Assembly: GCA_017519305.1 (NCBI GenBank)
Contig: JAFWSN010000001.1
Span: 308,296-372,295, forward strand
Direction: 5' to 3'
DNA: 64,000 bases
Origin: Candidatus Saccharimonadota bacterium
GTDB taxonomy: Bacteria > Patescibacteriota > Saccharimonadia > Saccharimonadales > Saccharimonadaceae
The position numbers were made by a program, and so were the translations under genes. The notes beneath the pieces are model-generated. The model had not been told where the DNA came from. It worked only from the letters and a program-made list of their open reading frames with translations, and searched no databases. Positions 28,776 through 37,538 of the stretch are shown one piece after another; positions within the stretch are counted from its first letter, which is position 1; the number at the start of each line of letters is the position of its first letter.

Positions 28776-29703
28776 ATCATATAAACCAGATAAAAAAGTC
28801 GCGCGGGGAAACTCGCGCGGCTTTAATGGTGTCAAAAAAATTAAGGTCGAAAAACAATTCGATATTAAAAGTGATCCGCACGTTATAGCCAGAGGCCTAG
28901 TTTATGCTGGCGTTACGGCATTATTGCTTTTCTTGATATTATTTAGCGGATACAAAATTATTCGTTGGAAAGCAGAATCAGACATCACCAACGAAACTAT
29001 CGCCCAACTTCAAGCAGACACCACTATTACATCCATCAACGAAACCGATAAAGACAATAAGGTTAAATACGATGAAGCCACCGACGACTCTATCACCCTA
29101 TCATCTAGTGATTATCGCTATTTAGCTTTTAATCTTATCGATGCCGATTTGGACAATCTCAAAGCTACCAATGCTAATACGCGTGGCTGGATTTACGTAC
29201 CGGGTACCAATATCAATTATCCTTTTGTTCAAACCAACAATAATGATTTCTATTTGAACCACACTTTTGATGGACACTGGTCTGACGCCGGCTGGGTTTT
29301 CCTAGATTATCGCAATACACCAACCCTTTCCGATCGCAATCAAATCATCTATGCACATGGACGCGTCGACGGTTCAATGTTCGGGTCTTTACAAAACGTT
29401 TTAGGTGAAGATTGGCAAAGCAATCCAGATAACCATGTTGTAAAAATTACAACAGAAAAGAACAGTTCGCTTTGGCGCGTCTTTAGCGTCTACCGCATCC
29501 CAAAAACTAACGACTATATTACGACCAACTTTAATAACGATACCCACTTTATGGAATTTGCCGACATGATCAAAAAGCGCAGTGCCTATGACTTTAATAC
29601 CGAAATTGGACCACGCGACAAGATTTTGACCCTCTCCACATGTATCGGCACCAACGACCGCGCAGTTTTACACGCAAAGCTGATTAAACTCGTCGAAAAA
29701 TAA
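28744..29703 (+). CDS. Class B-type sortase
   Basis: Membrane transpeptidase attaching surface proteins to the wall. Seen: basic cytoplasmic start, one membrane helix (about 57-76), a stalk, then the sortase barrel with TNINYPFVQTNNNDFYLNH (about 154-172), typical of class B, catalytic His205 in YAHGR, Cys300 in LSTC and Arg306. The start is uncertain: TTG 28744 and TTG 28762 are in frame and there is no ATG before the membrane helix. It is translationally coupled to the preceding substrate gene. Candidate substrates elsewhere carry VPDTG (10306 and 42925). Confidence 0.92.
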   Translation: MLIGATLRNVESYKPDKKVARGNSRGFNGVKKIKVEKQFDIKSDPHVIARGLVYAGVTALLLFLILFSGYKIIRWKAESDITNETIAQLQADTTITSINETDKDNKVKYDEATDDSITLSSSDYRYLAFNLIDADLDNLKATNANTRGWIYVPGTNINYPFVQTNNNDFYLNHTFDGHWSDAGWVFLDYRNTPTLSDRNQIIYAHGRVDGSMFGSLQNVLGEDWQSNPDNHVVKITTEKNSSLWRVFSVYRIPKTNDYITTNFNNDTHFMEFADMIKKRSAYDFNTEIGPRDKILTLSTCIGTNDRAVLHAKLIKLVEK

Positions 29704-29713
29704 AATCGTAGTG

Positions 29714-29719
29714 TATAAT
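29714..29719 (+). promoter_or_regulatory. Near-leaderless -10 box of murJ
   Basis: TATAAT ends eight bases before the ATG at 29728. Confidence 0.5.
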
Positions 29720-29727
29720 AAAACATA

Positions 29728-30090
29728 ATGAAACGATTTAAATTCCGTTCTGTTGTTGCGCTCGCCAATATGCGTCTATCTGTTAAAACCGCCGCTGTCA
29801 TTTTGGCTAGCTCCACGCTTATTTCTGCTCTGCTTGGTCTTTTTCGCGATCGTTTACTTAACACTTATTATCTTGGTACTTACCCAACCGGCGTCGACGC
29901 TTACACGGCCGCTTTCACTATCCCAGACTTTATGTTCTTTATTTTGACCTCCGGCGCTCTGGCGGTTTCATTTATTCCAGTCTTCAACCAACGCCTCGCC
30001 TCTGGTAACAAGAAATCGGCTTGGGAACTTTCTTCTAGCTTACTTAATCTCATGGGTTCGTTACCCTTATCGCCAGCATTCTTATTATGA
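29728..30090 (+). CDS. murJ: Lipid II flippase MurJ, N-terminal part (frame broken)
   Basis: First 110 or so residues of a MurJ/MviN flippase, which moves lipid II across the membrane: first helices with ASTLISALLGLFRDRLL and the conserved AFTIPDFMFFILTSGALAVSFIPVF region, split over residues 28-85. After Met109-Gly110 the frame runs into ten unrelated residues and a TGA. The expected continuation (FVTLIASILIM) is read in another frame from 30057. Adding one base to the GGG at 30054-30056 would restore a continuous protein of about 545 residues. See the next entry. Confidence 0.85.
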   Translation: MKRFKFRSVVALANMRLSVKTAAVILASSTLISALLGLFRDRLLNTYYLGTYPTGVDAYTAAFTIPDFMFFILTSGALAVSFIPVFNQRLASGNKKSAWELSSSLLNLMGSLPLSPAFLL

Positions 30091-31367
30091 TTTTTGCCGA
30101 TCCTTTAATCCGCTATGTCGTCAGTCCAGGTCTCGACGAATCAGGTATGGCTCTTGCCATTAATATGACCCGCGTGATCGCCATCAACCCATTCTTGTTC
30201 TCAATCACTACAGTAATTACTTCTATCCAGCAAGCGGTAGGACGCTTCGTCTTCTATTCGTTCGCTCCGGCTATTTACAACGTTGGCATTATTCTTGGTA
30301 TCACAGTATTTACCAATGGCATTAATCTCTTTGGCATTCAATTATTCGACGGCGGTATCATGGGCGTTGCGATCGGCGTTATCTTTGGCGCAATTTTACA
30401 GCTCATTGTCAGCCTTATTGGTATGTTTGGTCTCGGCATGGATTATGAACGCAAAATTTACTGGAAAAACCAAGGTTTCCGTTCAATTTTGAAACTTCTT
30501 CCAGCCCGTTCTTTGGACCAGGGAATCGATTACGCTAACTCTATCGTCAGCACCAACCTCGCATCACGTATGGGCGCTGGCGCCATCCGCTCATTCAACC
30601 AGGCAACTTCCTTGCACCAAATGCCAGTTACATTAATTGGCGTAGCTATTTCTACCGCCTTCTTCCCGAAACTTACTGAAGAAATCGGTGCCGGAGACAA
30701 GCAAACTTATTACAACACTTTCCGTACGGCCCTGCGTACGATTATTTGGATTTCTTTACCAGTTACCACCATCGCTTTCTTTGCTCGTGGCTACGTGGTC
30801 AGCTTTATTAGCAACCTTGGCAACGGCAGCAACAACTCAGTCATTGTTTCAGTGCTTGCATCGCTTGTCTTAGCCATTTTTGCACGTTCTGTCTTTCACA
30901 TCGCATCACGCGGCTTCTATGCCAATCAAGACACTAAAACCCCATTCATTGTTAGTATTTTTGCCATCGGCCTCACCATGGGTCTTTCTGCCGCTTTCTA
31001 CTTTATGGGCTTTGGCGTTGAAGGTCTCGGCTATGCCCAATCTATCGGCGCCGTCGTAGAAATTATTATTCTTTTGACCTTGCTCCATAAACGCTCCGGC
31101 TACCAACTCTTAAACAGGGGCTTCTGGCGCGCCTTCTCACGTATGTTGCTCGCTACATTAATCTGCGGTTGTGTATCTTATGCTTTGGTCAAGTTTATGC
31201 CACTCATGGCCTCTGATACCTCCCTCGTAATCACTGCACCAAAATTCCTCCTGATTGCCGTCGTCAGCATGATTGCTTATCTCATTGCTAGCTATTGTTT
31301 GAATCTTAAAGAAGCTACACCGATTATTGCTAAAATTAAGAAAACTCTCTTTAAAAATCTCAAATAG
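30087..31367 (+). CDS. murJ: Lipid II flippase MurJ, remaining part (frame broken)
   Basis: Residues corresponding to MurJ from the third helix to the end: about ten membrane helices and a cytosolic tail. MurJ-like segments include ITTVITSIQQAVGRF, GVAIGVIFGAILQL, LLPARSLDQGIDYANSIVSTNLASRMGAG and RGFYANQDTKTPF. Homologous codons begin at 30057, upstream of the nominal ATG 30087, which overlaps the first part's stop as ATGA. That upstream similarity makes a one-base loss (real or sequencing) more likely than two designed genes. MurJ is normally essential, so a functional product is expected. Confidence 0.88.
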   Translation: MIFADPLIRYVVSPGLDESGMALAINMTRVIAINPFLFSITTVITSIQQAVGRFVFYSFAPAIYNVGIILGITVFTNGINLFGIQLFDGGIMGVAIGVIFGAILQLIVSLIGMFGLGMDYERKIYWKNQGFRSILKLLPARSLDQGIDYANSIVSTNLASRMGAGAIRSFNQATSLHQMPVTLIGVAISTAFFPKLTEEIGAGDKQTYYNTFRTALRTIIWISLPVTTIAFFARGYVVSFISNLGNGSNNSVIVSVLASLVLAIFARSVFHIASRGFYANQDTKTPFIVSIFAIGLTMGLSAAFYFMGFGVEGLGYAQSIGAVVEIIILLTLLHKRSGYQLLNRGFWRAFSRMLLATLICGCVSYALVKFMPLMASDTSLVITAPKFLLIAVVSMIAYLIASYCLNLKEATPIIAKIKKTLFKNLK

Positions 31368-31371
31368 ATGG

Positions 31372-31377
31372 TATAAT
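31372..31377 (+). promoter_or_regulatory. Leaderless-type -10 box of gatC
   Basis: TGG-TATAAT ends seven bases before the ATG at 31385. Confidence 0.55.
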
Positions 31378-31384
31378 TTGTTTC

Positions 31385-31672
31385 ATGGATATTTCCCGCG
31401 AGGACTTAAAACATTTGGCTGCTTTGTCGGATTTTTCAATGAGCGACGAAGAGCTAGACTCTCTTGAAGGCGATCTTAAAGGTATCGTCAACTATATTTC
31501 TGAACTCAGCTCACTCAACACCGAAGGCATTGAGCCAACCTACCAAGTTTTTGAAATGGAAAACGTTTGGCGTGACGACGAAATTAAACCAATGGATGCC
31601 AACCGCGAAGAACTCCTCGCCCTCACTACCGAAGAAAAAAATAATCAAATTAAGGTTCCGAAAGTATTGTAA
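31385..31672 (+). CDS. gatC: Asp-tRNA(Asn)/Glu-tRNA(Gln) amidotransferase subunit C
   Basis: Small subunit that wraps around GatA and GatB. At 95 residues it shows the family pattern: ISREDLKHLAALSDFSMSDEELD (split 3-25), LKGIVNYISELSSLNTEGIEPTYQV (split 32-56) and a C-terminal PKVL (92-95). Heads the gat operon with a leaderless-type start. The last base of its stop is the first base of the gatA start. Confidence 0.94.
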   Translation: MDISREDLKHLAALSDFSMSDEELDSLEGDLKGIVNYISELSSLNTEGIEPTYQVFEMENVWRDDEIKPMDANREELLALTTEEKNNQIKVPKVL

Positions 31673-33042
31673 TGAAAACCGCAAACAAAACCATCACCGC
31701 TACCAGACTCGTCCAAGATGCTTTGACCAAAGCCGACTTTTTCAAAAGCTATAACATTTTTACTTCTATCTACGCCGACGAAGCTCTAGAAAAAGCTGCC
31801 GCCATTGACGCCAAAATCGAGAAGGGCGAACCAGTTGGCCGCCTCGCTGGCGTCCCATTTGTTGCCAAAGACAACTACTTGGTGAAGGGAACTAAAACTA
31901 CTGCATCGTCACACATTTTGGAACCATTCGTAGCCCCAGTCACTTCCACCGTCGTTGAACAACTCGAAGCCGAAGGCGCTATCTTGATCGGCAAAGTTAA
32001 CATGGACTCTTTTGCTCATGGCTCATCCACTGAGAACTCCTATTTCGGCCCAACCCTAAACGCTTACGATAACACCCGTGTTGCTGGCGGCTCATCCGGC
32101 GGTTCAGCCGTAGCCGTTGCGCTCGATATCGTCGAATTCGCAACTGGTTCTGATACTGGCGGCTCAATTCGCCAACCAGCTTCATTTAACGGCGTTTATG
32201 GCCTCAAACCAACCTACGGCGCTACTTCTAGATATGGTGTAGTTTCAATGGCTAGCTCACTTGATACTGATGGTTTCTTTACCAAAACTCCAGAAGACAT
32301 GGATTTACTCATGTCCATCTGCGCCAAACGCGACGAAAAAGATCTTACTACCTTGCCAGATTTCTATGACGAAACCCCAGCTAAAAAAGTTAAAAAAGTT
32401 GGCATCATCAAAGATTTTGATAACGATTCAGTCGACTCAGAAATTCGTGCCCACCTCAAAGAAGAATGTGAAAAATTGAAAGAAAAAGGTTTCGAAATTG
32501 TCGAGCTCGACATGCCAACCTTAAAACACGCTTTGGCCGTTTACTACATTATCTGCCCAGCCGAAATCGCCAGCAACCTCAGCCGCTACGACGGTATCCG
32601 TTATGGTCTCCGTTCAGGCAAAGCCCACTCGCTCGACGAAATCTATGGCGACACCAGAAACGAAGGCTTCATGAAGGAGAACAAACGCCGCATCATGATC
32701 GGCAACTTCGTGTTAAGCTCTGGCTTCTATGACGCCTATTTCTTGAAAGCTGCCAAAGCTCGCACGCTTATCATCAATGAATACAAAAAAGCTTTCGAAA
32801 AATGTGATGTCATTCTTACTCCGGTTGCCCCAAACCCAGCCTTCAAACTTGGTGAAAAAGTTAACGATCCGATTGCAATGTACCTCGAAGACGTCATGTC
32901 TGTGCCAATTAACCTTGCCGGTATCCCAGGCCTCGCCATTCCGGCCGGTAAAACCGAAACTGGTTTGCCGATCGGTCTTCAAATCCTCGGTCCACGCCGC
33001 AGCGATAAAACTCTAATTGAATTTGCAAAGGAGCTCGCTTAA
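31672..33042 (+). CDS. gatA: Asp-tRNA(Asn)/Glu-tRNA(Gln) amidotransferase subunit A
   Basis: Glutaminase subunit producing ammonia for amidation of misacylated tRNA. Amidase-signature residues are present: Lys66 in FVAKDNYLVKG, GGSSGGSAVAV (140-150) with the cis-Ser, and the nucleophile in GSDTGGSIRQPA (159-170). At 456 residues it is slightly short of the usual 480-490. Its presence, with gatB and gatC, implies an indirect route to Gln-tRNA and/or Asn-tRNA. Stop and next start overlap by one base. Confidence 0.97.
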   Translation: MKTANKTITATRLVQDALTKADFFKSYNIFTSIYADEALEKAAAIDAKIEKGEPVGRLAGVPFVAKDNYLVKGTKTTASSHILEPFVAPVTSTVVEQLEAEGAILIGKVNMDSFAHGSSTENSYFGPTLNAYDNTRVAGGSSGGSAVAVALDIVEFATGSDTGGSIRQPASFNGVYGLKPTYGATSRYGVVSMASSLDTDGFFTKTPEDMDLLMSICAKRDEKDLTTLPDFYDETPAKKVKKVGIIKDFDNDSVDSEIRAHLKEECEKLKEKGFEIVELDMPTLKHALAVYYIICPAEIASNLSRYDGIRYGLRSGKAHSLDEIYGDTRNEGFMKENKRRIMIGNFVLSSGFYDAYFLKAAKARTLIINEYKKAFEKCDVILTPVAPNPAFKLGEKVNDPIAMYLEDVMSVPINLAGIPGLAIPAGKTETGLPIGLQILGPRRSDKTLIEFAKELA

Positions 33043-33458
33043 TGGATTCTGTAATTCCTTTCATTTCCGCCATTATCATCATTGGCATTTTGATCTTCTT
33101 CGCTATTCTCTTAACTGGCAAACGCTCTCACCACTTTGATATCGAATATTATCAATCACGTTTTCTTGCTATTGAAAATAAATTAGTTAAAAACAACTCC
33201 GCAAGCTGTAGTCTTGCCGTAATCGAAGCCGACAAACTTCTTGACCGCGCTATGAACGAAGCCGGTATTCCGGGCAAAACTATGGGCGACCGCTTGAAGC
33301 GTTCTGGCCAAAGATTTTCTAATATCAATTCTGTCTGGAATGCTCACAAGCTTCGCAATACTATCGCACACGAACCAGATTTCGAAATCACTTACGAAAA
33401 AGCCAGCAACGCACTCGACGTCTATAAAAAAGCTTTAAAAGATCTAGGAGCCATCTAA
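33042..33458 (+). CDS. Membrane-tethered HEPN-like protein inside the gat operon
   Basis: Not a known Gat subunit. Seen: one N-terminal membrane helix (5-25), then an all-helical cytosolic domain of about 110 residues. Its last helices hold LRNTIAHEPDFEITYEKA (104-121), including an R-x4-H motif (Arg105, His110) as in HEPN domains, many of which are RNases. The frame overlaps gatA by one base and gatB by one base, so it is tightly coupled to both. Function unknown; a link to tRNA or to amidotransferase placement at the membrane is speculation. Confidence 0.75.
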   Translation: MDSVIPFISAIIIIGILIFFAILLTGKRSHHFDIEYYQSRFLAIENKLVKNNSASCSLAVIEADKLLDRAMNEAGIPGKTMGDRLKRSGQRFSNINSVWNAHKLRNTIAHEPDFEITYEKASNALDVYKKALKDLGAI

Positions 33459-34864
33459 TGAAATATATTCCAACCATCGGTATTGAATGCCACGTTCAGT
33501 TGTCCACCAAGACTAAGCTTTTTTCAGAAATTGATAATGATGCTCGCGGCAAAGAACCAAACTCCTGCGTCTCACCAGTTGATTACGCACTTCCTGGCAT
33601 GTTGCCAAGACTAAATGGGGAAGCAATCAAGCTCGCCATCCGTGCCGGCCGCGCTATGAACTGTAAAATCAATAATTATTCACGCTTCGATCGTAAACAT
33701 TATTTCTACCCAGATTCACCAAAAGGTTATCAAATTACTCAGTTCTATCATCCAATCATCGGCGAAGGTTATGTCGATCTACCAAGCGGCAATCGCGTTC
33801 GTATCGAGCATGCCCACCTTGAAGGTGATGCTGGTAAACTTACCCATTTTGACACTTATTCGCTCGTTGATCTAAACCGTGTCGATACGCCACTCATCGA
33901 AATCGTCTCTCAGCCAGATATTCACTCTGCCACCGACGCACACGACTATTGTAAAGAACTCTGGCGTTTAATGACTTTTGCCGGCGTTTCTTATGGTGAT
34001 CTTTACAATGGCAACATGCGTTTTGACGTGAACGTCTCGATTGCTCCAGAAGGCGAACTTGGCACTCGTACTGAAACCAAAAATCTAAACAGTTTCCGTT
34101 CGGTTGAGCGTGCCGTTGAATACGAAATCAAACGCCAAACCAAAGTACTCGAAGCTGGTGAAAAAGTTATTCAGGAAACCCGTGGCTGGAACGATGCTAC
34201 TGGCGAAACTACCGGCCAACGCAGTAAGGAAGAGGCCAAAGATTATCGTTATATGCCGGAGCCAGACTTACCACCAGTTAATTTGACCGATGAATTTATT
34301 GCTGAAGAAATCGCCAAATTGCCTTTGATGCCAGCTGATTACCGCGCCAAACTCGATGGCCGTTTACCAAACGATACACTCGAAATTTTACTTGATTATC
34401 CAAACCTCATTGCTAAACTCGCCGAAGTCGACGACTTTGCTACTAAGAAAGTTGCCAACTGGTTTACCTCCGTGCTTCTTGCTGAAGAAAATACCAGCCT
34501 TCTAAACGACGATTTACCTTCTAAAAATCAGCTTGAAGAGCTCGTCACTATGAATGATAAGAACGAGCTTAGCTCTACTGCCGCCAAGGAAGTCTTCCTT
34601 AAATTCTTTGATCCAGAAATGCATTTCAAAGATACTAAAACTATCGCCAAAGAACTCGGCGTTATCCAGGAAAACGACCTCGGCGCGCTCGAAGCTATCG
34701 TTGACACCGTTCTTGCAAAGCCAGAAACTAAAAAAGCCCAAGAAGACTACAAGAACGGGGAACAGAAAGTTATCGGCTTCCTCGTTGGCCAAGTCATGAA
34801 GGAATCCCACGGCAAAGCCAATCCATCCGCAGTGCAAGAAATTCTTAAGAAGAAATTAGCCTAA
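33458..34864 (+). CDS. gatB: Asp-tRNA(Asn)/Glu-tRNA(Gln) amidotransferase subunit B
   Basis: Kinase/transamidase subunit that activates the tRNA-bound Glu or Asp and recognises tRNA. Seen: IGIECHVQLSTKTKLFS (6-22), the invariant ALPGMLPRLN (about 45-54), HYFYPDSPKGYQITQ (split about 78-92), EGDAGKLTH (122-130), and the tail YqeY-like domain (about 320-468) ending KANPSAVQEILKKKL. Full length at 468. Last of the four-gene gat operon; the small exporter gene follows after one base. Confidence 0.97.
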   Translation: MKYIPTIGIECHVQLSTKTKLFSEIDNDARGKEPNSCVSPVDYALPGMLPRLNGEAIKLAIRAGRAMNCKINNYSRFDRKHYFYPDSPKGYQITQFYHPIIGEGYVDLPSGNRVRIEHAHLEGDAGKLTHFDTYSLVDLNRVDTPLIEIVSQPDIHSATDAHDYCKELWRLMTFAGVSYGDLYNGNMRFDVNVSIAPEGELGTRTETKNLNSFRSVERAVEYEIKRQTKVLEAGEKVIQETRGWNDATGETTGQRSKEEAKDYRYMPEPDLPPVNLTDEFIAEEIAKLPLMPADYRAKLDGRLPNDTLEILLDYPNLIAKLAEVDDFATKKVANWFTSVLLAEENTSLLNDDLPSKNQLEELVTMNDKNELSSTAAKEVFLKFFDPEMHFKDTKTIAKELGVIQENDLGALEAIVDTVLAKPETKKAQEDYKNGEQKVIGFLVGQVMKESHGKANPSAVQEILKKKLA

Positions 34865-34865
34865 A

Positions 34866-35318
34866 ATGGTCACTTCAATCATCCTCACACTTTTAATTGC
34901 CATGGTGCCAGTTATCGAGCTTCGCGGCGCCATTCCTTTTGGTGTCGCTAGGGGATTAGCGCCACTTTTGTCCGCCGGTCTCGCCGTCATTGGTAACCTT
35001 TTACCAATTCCGTTTTTGCTACTTTTAGTACCGAAAGTTTTTGATTTTCTGCGCGACAAAAAACACACCAAAAAACTCATCACCTGGCTCGAAGAAAAAG
35101 CCAACAAAAATCACACCAAAGTCGATAAATACGGTTGGCTTGGCTTGATTATCTTAGTCGCTATCCCACTTCCTGGTACCGGTGCTTGGACCGGCGCACT
35201 TGTCGCTAGCTGCTTTAAAATGAAATTTAAACCATCTATGCTTGCTATTATCGCTGGCGTGTTTATCGCTGGCGCCGTCGTCCTCGCTATCACTTACGGC
35301 GTCACAGCCTTAATTTAA
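34866..35318 (+). CDS. Small multidrug export family membrane protein (COG2426/PF06695-like)
   Basis: Polytopic protein of 150 residues with four hydrophobic segments. The pattern MVPVIELRGAIPFGVA (14-29), a basic cytoplasmic loop, and a VAIPLPGTGAWTGALVAS segment (about 98-115) matches the small multidrug exporter/COG2426 family, related to DedA-like folds. Function in this family is poorly established. It follows gatB by one base and is probably cotranscribed. Confidence 0.8.
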   Translation: MVTSIILTLLIAMVPVIELRGAIPFGVARGLAPLLSAGLAVIGNLLPIPFLLLLVPKVFDFLRDKKHTKKLITWLEEKANKNHTKVDKYGWLGLIILVAIPLPGTGAWTGALVASCFKMKFKPSMLAIIAGVFIAGAVVLAITYGVTALI

Positions 35319-35323
35319 TGTGC

Positions 35324-35329
35324 TAAAAT
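35324..35329 (+). promoter_or_regulatory. Leaderless-type -10 box of murT
   Basis: TGC-TAAAAT ends six bases before the ATG at 35336. Confidence 0.55.
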
Positions 35330-35335
35330 ATACTT

Positions 35336-36709
35336 ATGGATTTAAAAGCTAATTTTGCTGCCTTTTCTAGTCGACTTGTCAGTTCCGCTCTCCGTAAAAT
35401 GGGGCGCGGTGGCACGAATTTACCTGGCCGCATCGCCAAAAAAATCGATTCTAAAATCCTCACCAAATTATCCGAGGGTTTAACGATTATTATCGTTACC
35501 GGCACCAACGGCAAAACCACCACGACCAAAATGATTGGTCAAATTTTGGAAGACGCCGGCATTAAATTTTTTACGAACAAATCTGGAGCCAATATTCAAT
35601 CTGGTATTATTGCTACTTTTGCCGAATATGTCAGCATCAAAAACAAGCACGGTTATACCCATGCCCTGATCGAATGCGATGAAGCTGCTTTTCGCCAAAT
35701 TAGCACTTTAATTAAGACTGATTACGCAGTCGTAACCAATATCTTCCGTGACCAGCTCGACCGCTTCGGTGAAGTTTCAAACACCTTAAACGCTATCAAG
35801 ACCGCCGTCAAAAACCAGCCAGAAGCCAAACTTTGTCTTAACGCCGACTGCTCACTTACTTCATCTATCGTCACCGAATCTACCAAAAACGAGGTTATTT
35901 GGTTCGGTACTTCTGGTCCACTTTATAAGAAAACTGCCAATGAACTTTCTGATGCAACCTACTGCATCAATTGCCAACATCCGTATAAATACCACTATAA
36001 AACTTTTGCCCACCTTGGCGACTTCTATTGCAAAGAGTGTGGTTACAAACGTCAAACTCCAAACGTTAGACTAAGCAAAATTATTAAAGCCGACCTTGAA
36101 AGTTCCACCTTTGCTATTGATTCTACGACTAAATTCGACCTTAAAATCAACCTTCCAGGTGCCTACAATATCTATAACGCCTTAGCCGCTCTCGCCTTCG
36201 CCCGCGCTGCCGGCATCGACGATGAACTCGCCAAAAAATCCCTCGAGCAAACTTCCGCTAGCTTCGGTCGCACCGAGAACATCATGATGGGGAACACTCC
36301 ACTCAAAATGCTCCTTGTCAAAAACCCGGCCGGTTTCAACCAAGTTATCAATCTCGTTATTAATAACCCAAAAAAATCCCAGGCCATTTTCGCCTTAAAC
36401 GATCGCATCGCCGACGGCACCGATATCTCGTGGATTTGGGACGTTGATTTTGAAACTTTAGCCAAAGAATCCGGCAAACAATTCGAGAATATTTATCTTA
36501 CCGGCATCCGCGCCAATGAGCTTGCTATGCGTTTTGAATACGCTGGCTTCGACATGAAAAAAGTAACTGTCATTAAAGATTACGACGAACTGCTCGACCT
36601 CGTACAAAAATCCGAACTCGAAACTTTCGTCTTCCAGACCTACACCGCCATGTTTGAAATTCGCCGTAAAATCGCCGAGCGCGTCGAAATTAAGGAGTTC
36701 TATGACTAA
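35336..36709 (+). CDS. murT: Lipid II isoglutaminyl synthase, MurT subunit
   Basis: ATP-dependent Mur-ligase-like subunit that amidates the D-Glu of lipid II with ammonia from GatD. Seen: Walker-type TGTNGKTTTTKM (56-67), the central ligase domain with ECDEAAF, a zinc-ribbon insertion with four Cys (CINC near 203 and CKEC near 224), NIYNALAALAFA (about 281-292) and a C-terminal DUF1727-type domain (about 310-440). At 457 residues it fits the family. It overlaps gatD by 8 bases, the usual murT-gatD pairing. Confidence 0.95.
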   Translation: MDLKANFAAFSSRLVSSALRKMGRGGTNLPGRIAKKIDSKILTKLSEGLTIIIVTGTNGKTTTTKMIGQILEDAGIKFFTNKSGANIQSGIIATFAEYVSIKNKHGYTHALIECDEAAFRQISTLIKTDYAVVTNIFRDQLDRFGEVSNTLNAIKTAVKNQPEAKLCLNADCSLTSSIVTESTKNEVIWFGTSGPLYKKTANELSDATYCINCQHPYKYHYKTFAHLGDFYCKECGYKRQTPNVRLSKIIKADLESSTFAIDSTTKFDLKINLPGAYNIYNALAALAFARAAGIDDELAKKSLEQTSASFGRTENIMMGNTPLKMLLVKNPAGFNQVINLVINNPKKSQAIFALNDRIADGTDISWIWDVDFETLAKESGKQFENIYLTGIRANELAMRFEYAGFDMKKVTVIKDYDELLDLVQKSELETFVFQTYTAMFEIRRKIAERVEIKEFYD

Positions 36710-37460
36710 ATCAATTAAAATCTGCCACCTTTACCCAGACCTACTTAATTTGTATGGCGATCTTGGCAACATTAAAGCTATGGTCAAACATCTCGAGGCT
36801 AGCAACATCAAATGCAGTGTCGATAATATCGTGCTAGGCGACCGCCTGGATTGGAAAAAATACGATATCTTCTTTGTGGGCGGCGGACAAGATTTTGAGC
36901 AAGAAATTTTAAGTCGCGAACTTAAAGAAACCGGCAACGACGAATGTATTAAAGAAGCCATCGAGGCCGGCAAAACTTTTCTTGCTATTTGCGGCGGCTA
37001 CCAAATGCTCGGCCGCTACTACCAAACCTGGGACGGCAAGCGCTTAAATTACATCGGTGCCATTGATTTTTATACCGTTGGCGGCAAAGAGCGCAAAATC
37101 GGCAACTATGCTTTTAATGTTGACAAAGCTGGCGAGATTGTCGGCTTCGAAAATCACTCCGGCCGTACCTATCTTGGCTCAAAAGTCGAGCCACTCGGCA
37201 CTGTAATTTCTGGCAATGGCAACAACGGGGAAGATAAAACCGAAGGCGTGCACTATAAAAACGTTTTTGGCACCTACTCACACGGTCCAATCCTCCCAAA
37301 GAACCCGCTTTTTAATAACCTTATCTTAAATACCGCTCTTAAAACCAAGTACGGCGACGACGCTCCGGTCATCAAATACACCGACGAATACGAGATTAAG
37401 GCCCACGAGTACATGGAAAACCGCCTCGCATCAGGAAAACAGGCGTCAAACAACTTTTAA
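36702..37460 (+). CDS. gatD: Lipid II isoglutaminyl synthase, GatD glutaminase subunit
   Basis: Class I glutamine amidotransferase that supplies ammonia to MurT. Seen in 252 residues: YPDLLNLYGDLGN (10-22), GGGQDFEQE (about 60-68), the nucleophile Cys in FLAICGGYQMLG (about 89-100) and the His in GTYSHGPILPKNP (about 191-203). ATG 36702 with AAGGAG upstream was chosen; a longer start inside murT lacks a ribosome-binding site. D-iGlu amidation is associated with gram-positive type walls and efficient 4-3 crosslinking (established), consistent with the envelope genes around it. Confidence 0.95.
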   Translation: MTKSIKICHLYPDLLNLYGDLGNIKAMVKHLEASNIKCSVDNIVLGDRLDWKKYDIFFVGGGQDFEQEILSRELKETGNDECIKEAIEAGKTFLAICGGYQMLGRYYQTWDGKRLNYIGAIDFYTVGGKERKIGNYAFNVDKAGEIVGFENHSGRTYLGSKVEPLGTVISGNGNNGEDKTEGVHYKNVFGTYSHGPILPKNPLFNNLILNTALKTKYGDDAPVIKYTDEYEIKAHEYMENRLASGKQASNNF

Positions 37461-37487
37461 CCCCTTTTAAAATAGCGAAGATTATGA

Positions 37488-37524
37488 TAGAATGAGGGAA
37501 GTCTATATTTTTAATGTTAAAAAT
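37488..37524 (+). promoter_or_regulatory. fusA promoter and leader hairpin
   Basis: Extended -10 TGA-TAGAAT (37488-37493), then a TATTTTTAA/TTAAAAATA hairpin (about 37505-37524) in the leader, then AAGGA before the ATG. Confidence 0.5.
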
Positions 37525-37538
37525 AATTAAGGAAAACC

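Noticed and set aside
30087-30090. ATGA overlap read as a designed two-gene murJ or programmed frameshift
   Set aside because: MurJ-like codons already occur upstream of that ATG in the second frame, and no slippery heptamer with downstream structure is visible. A lost base is simpler.
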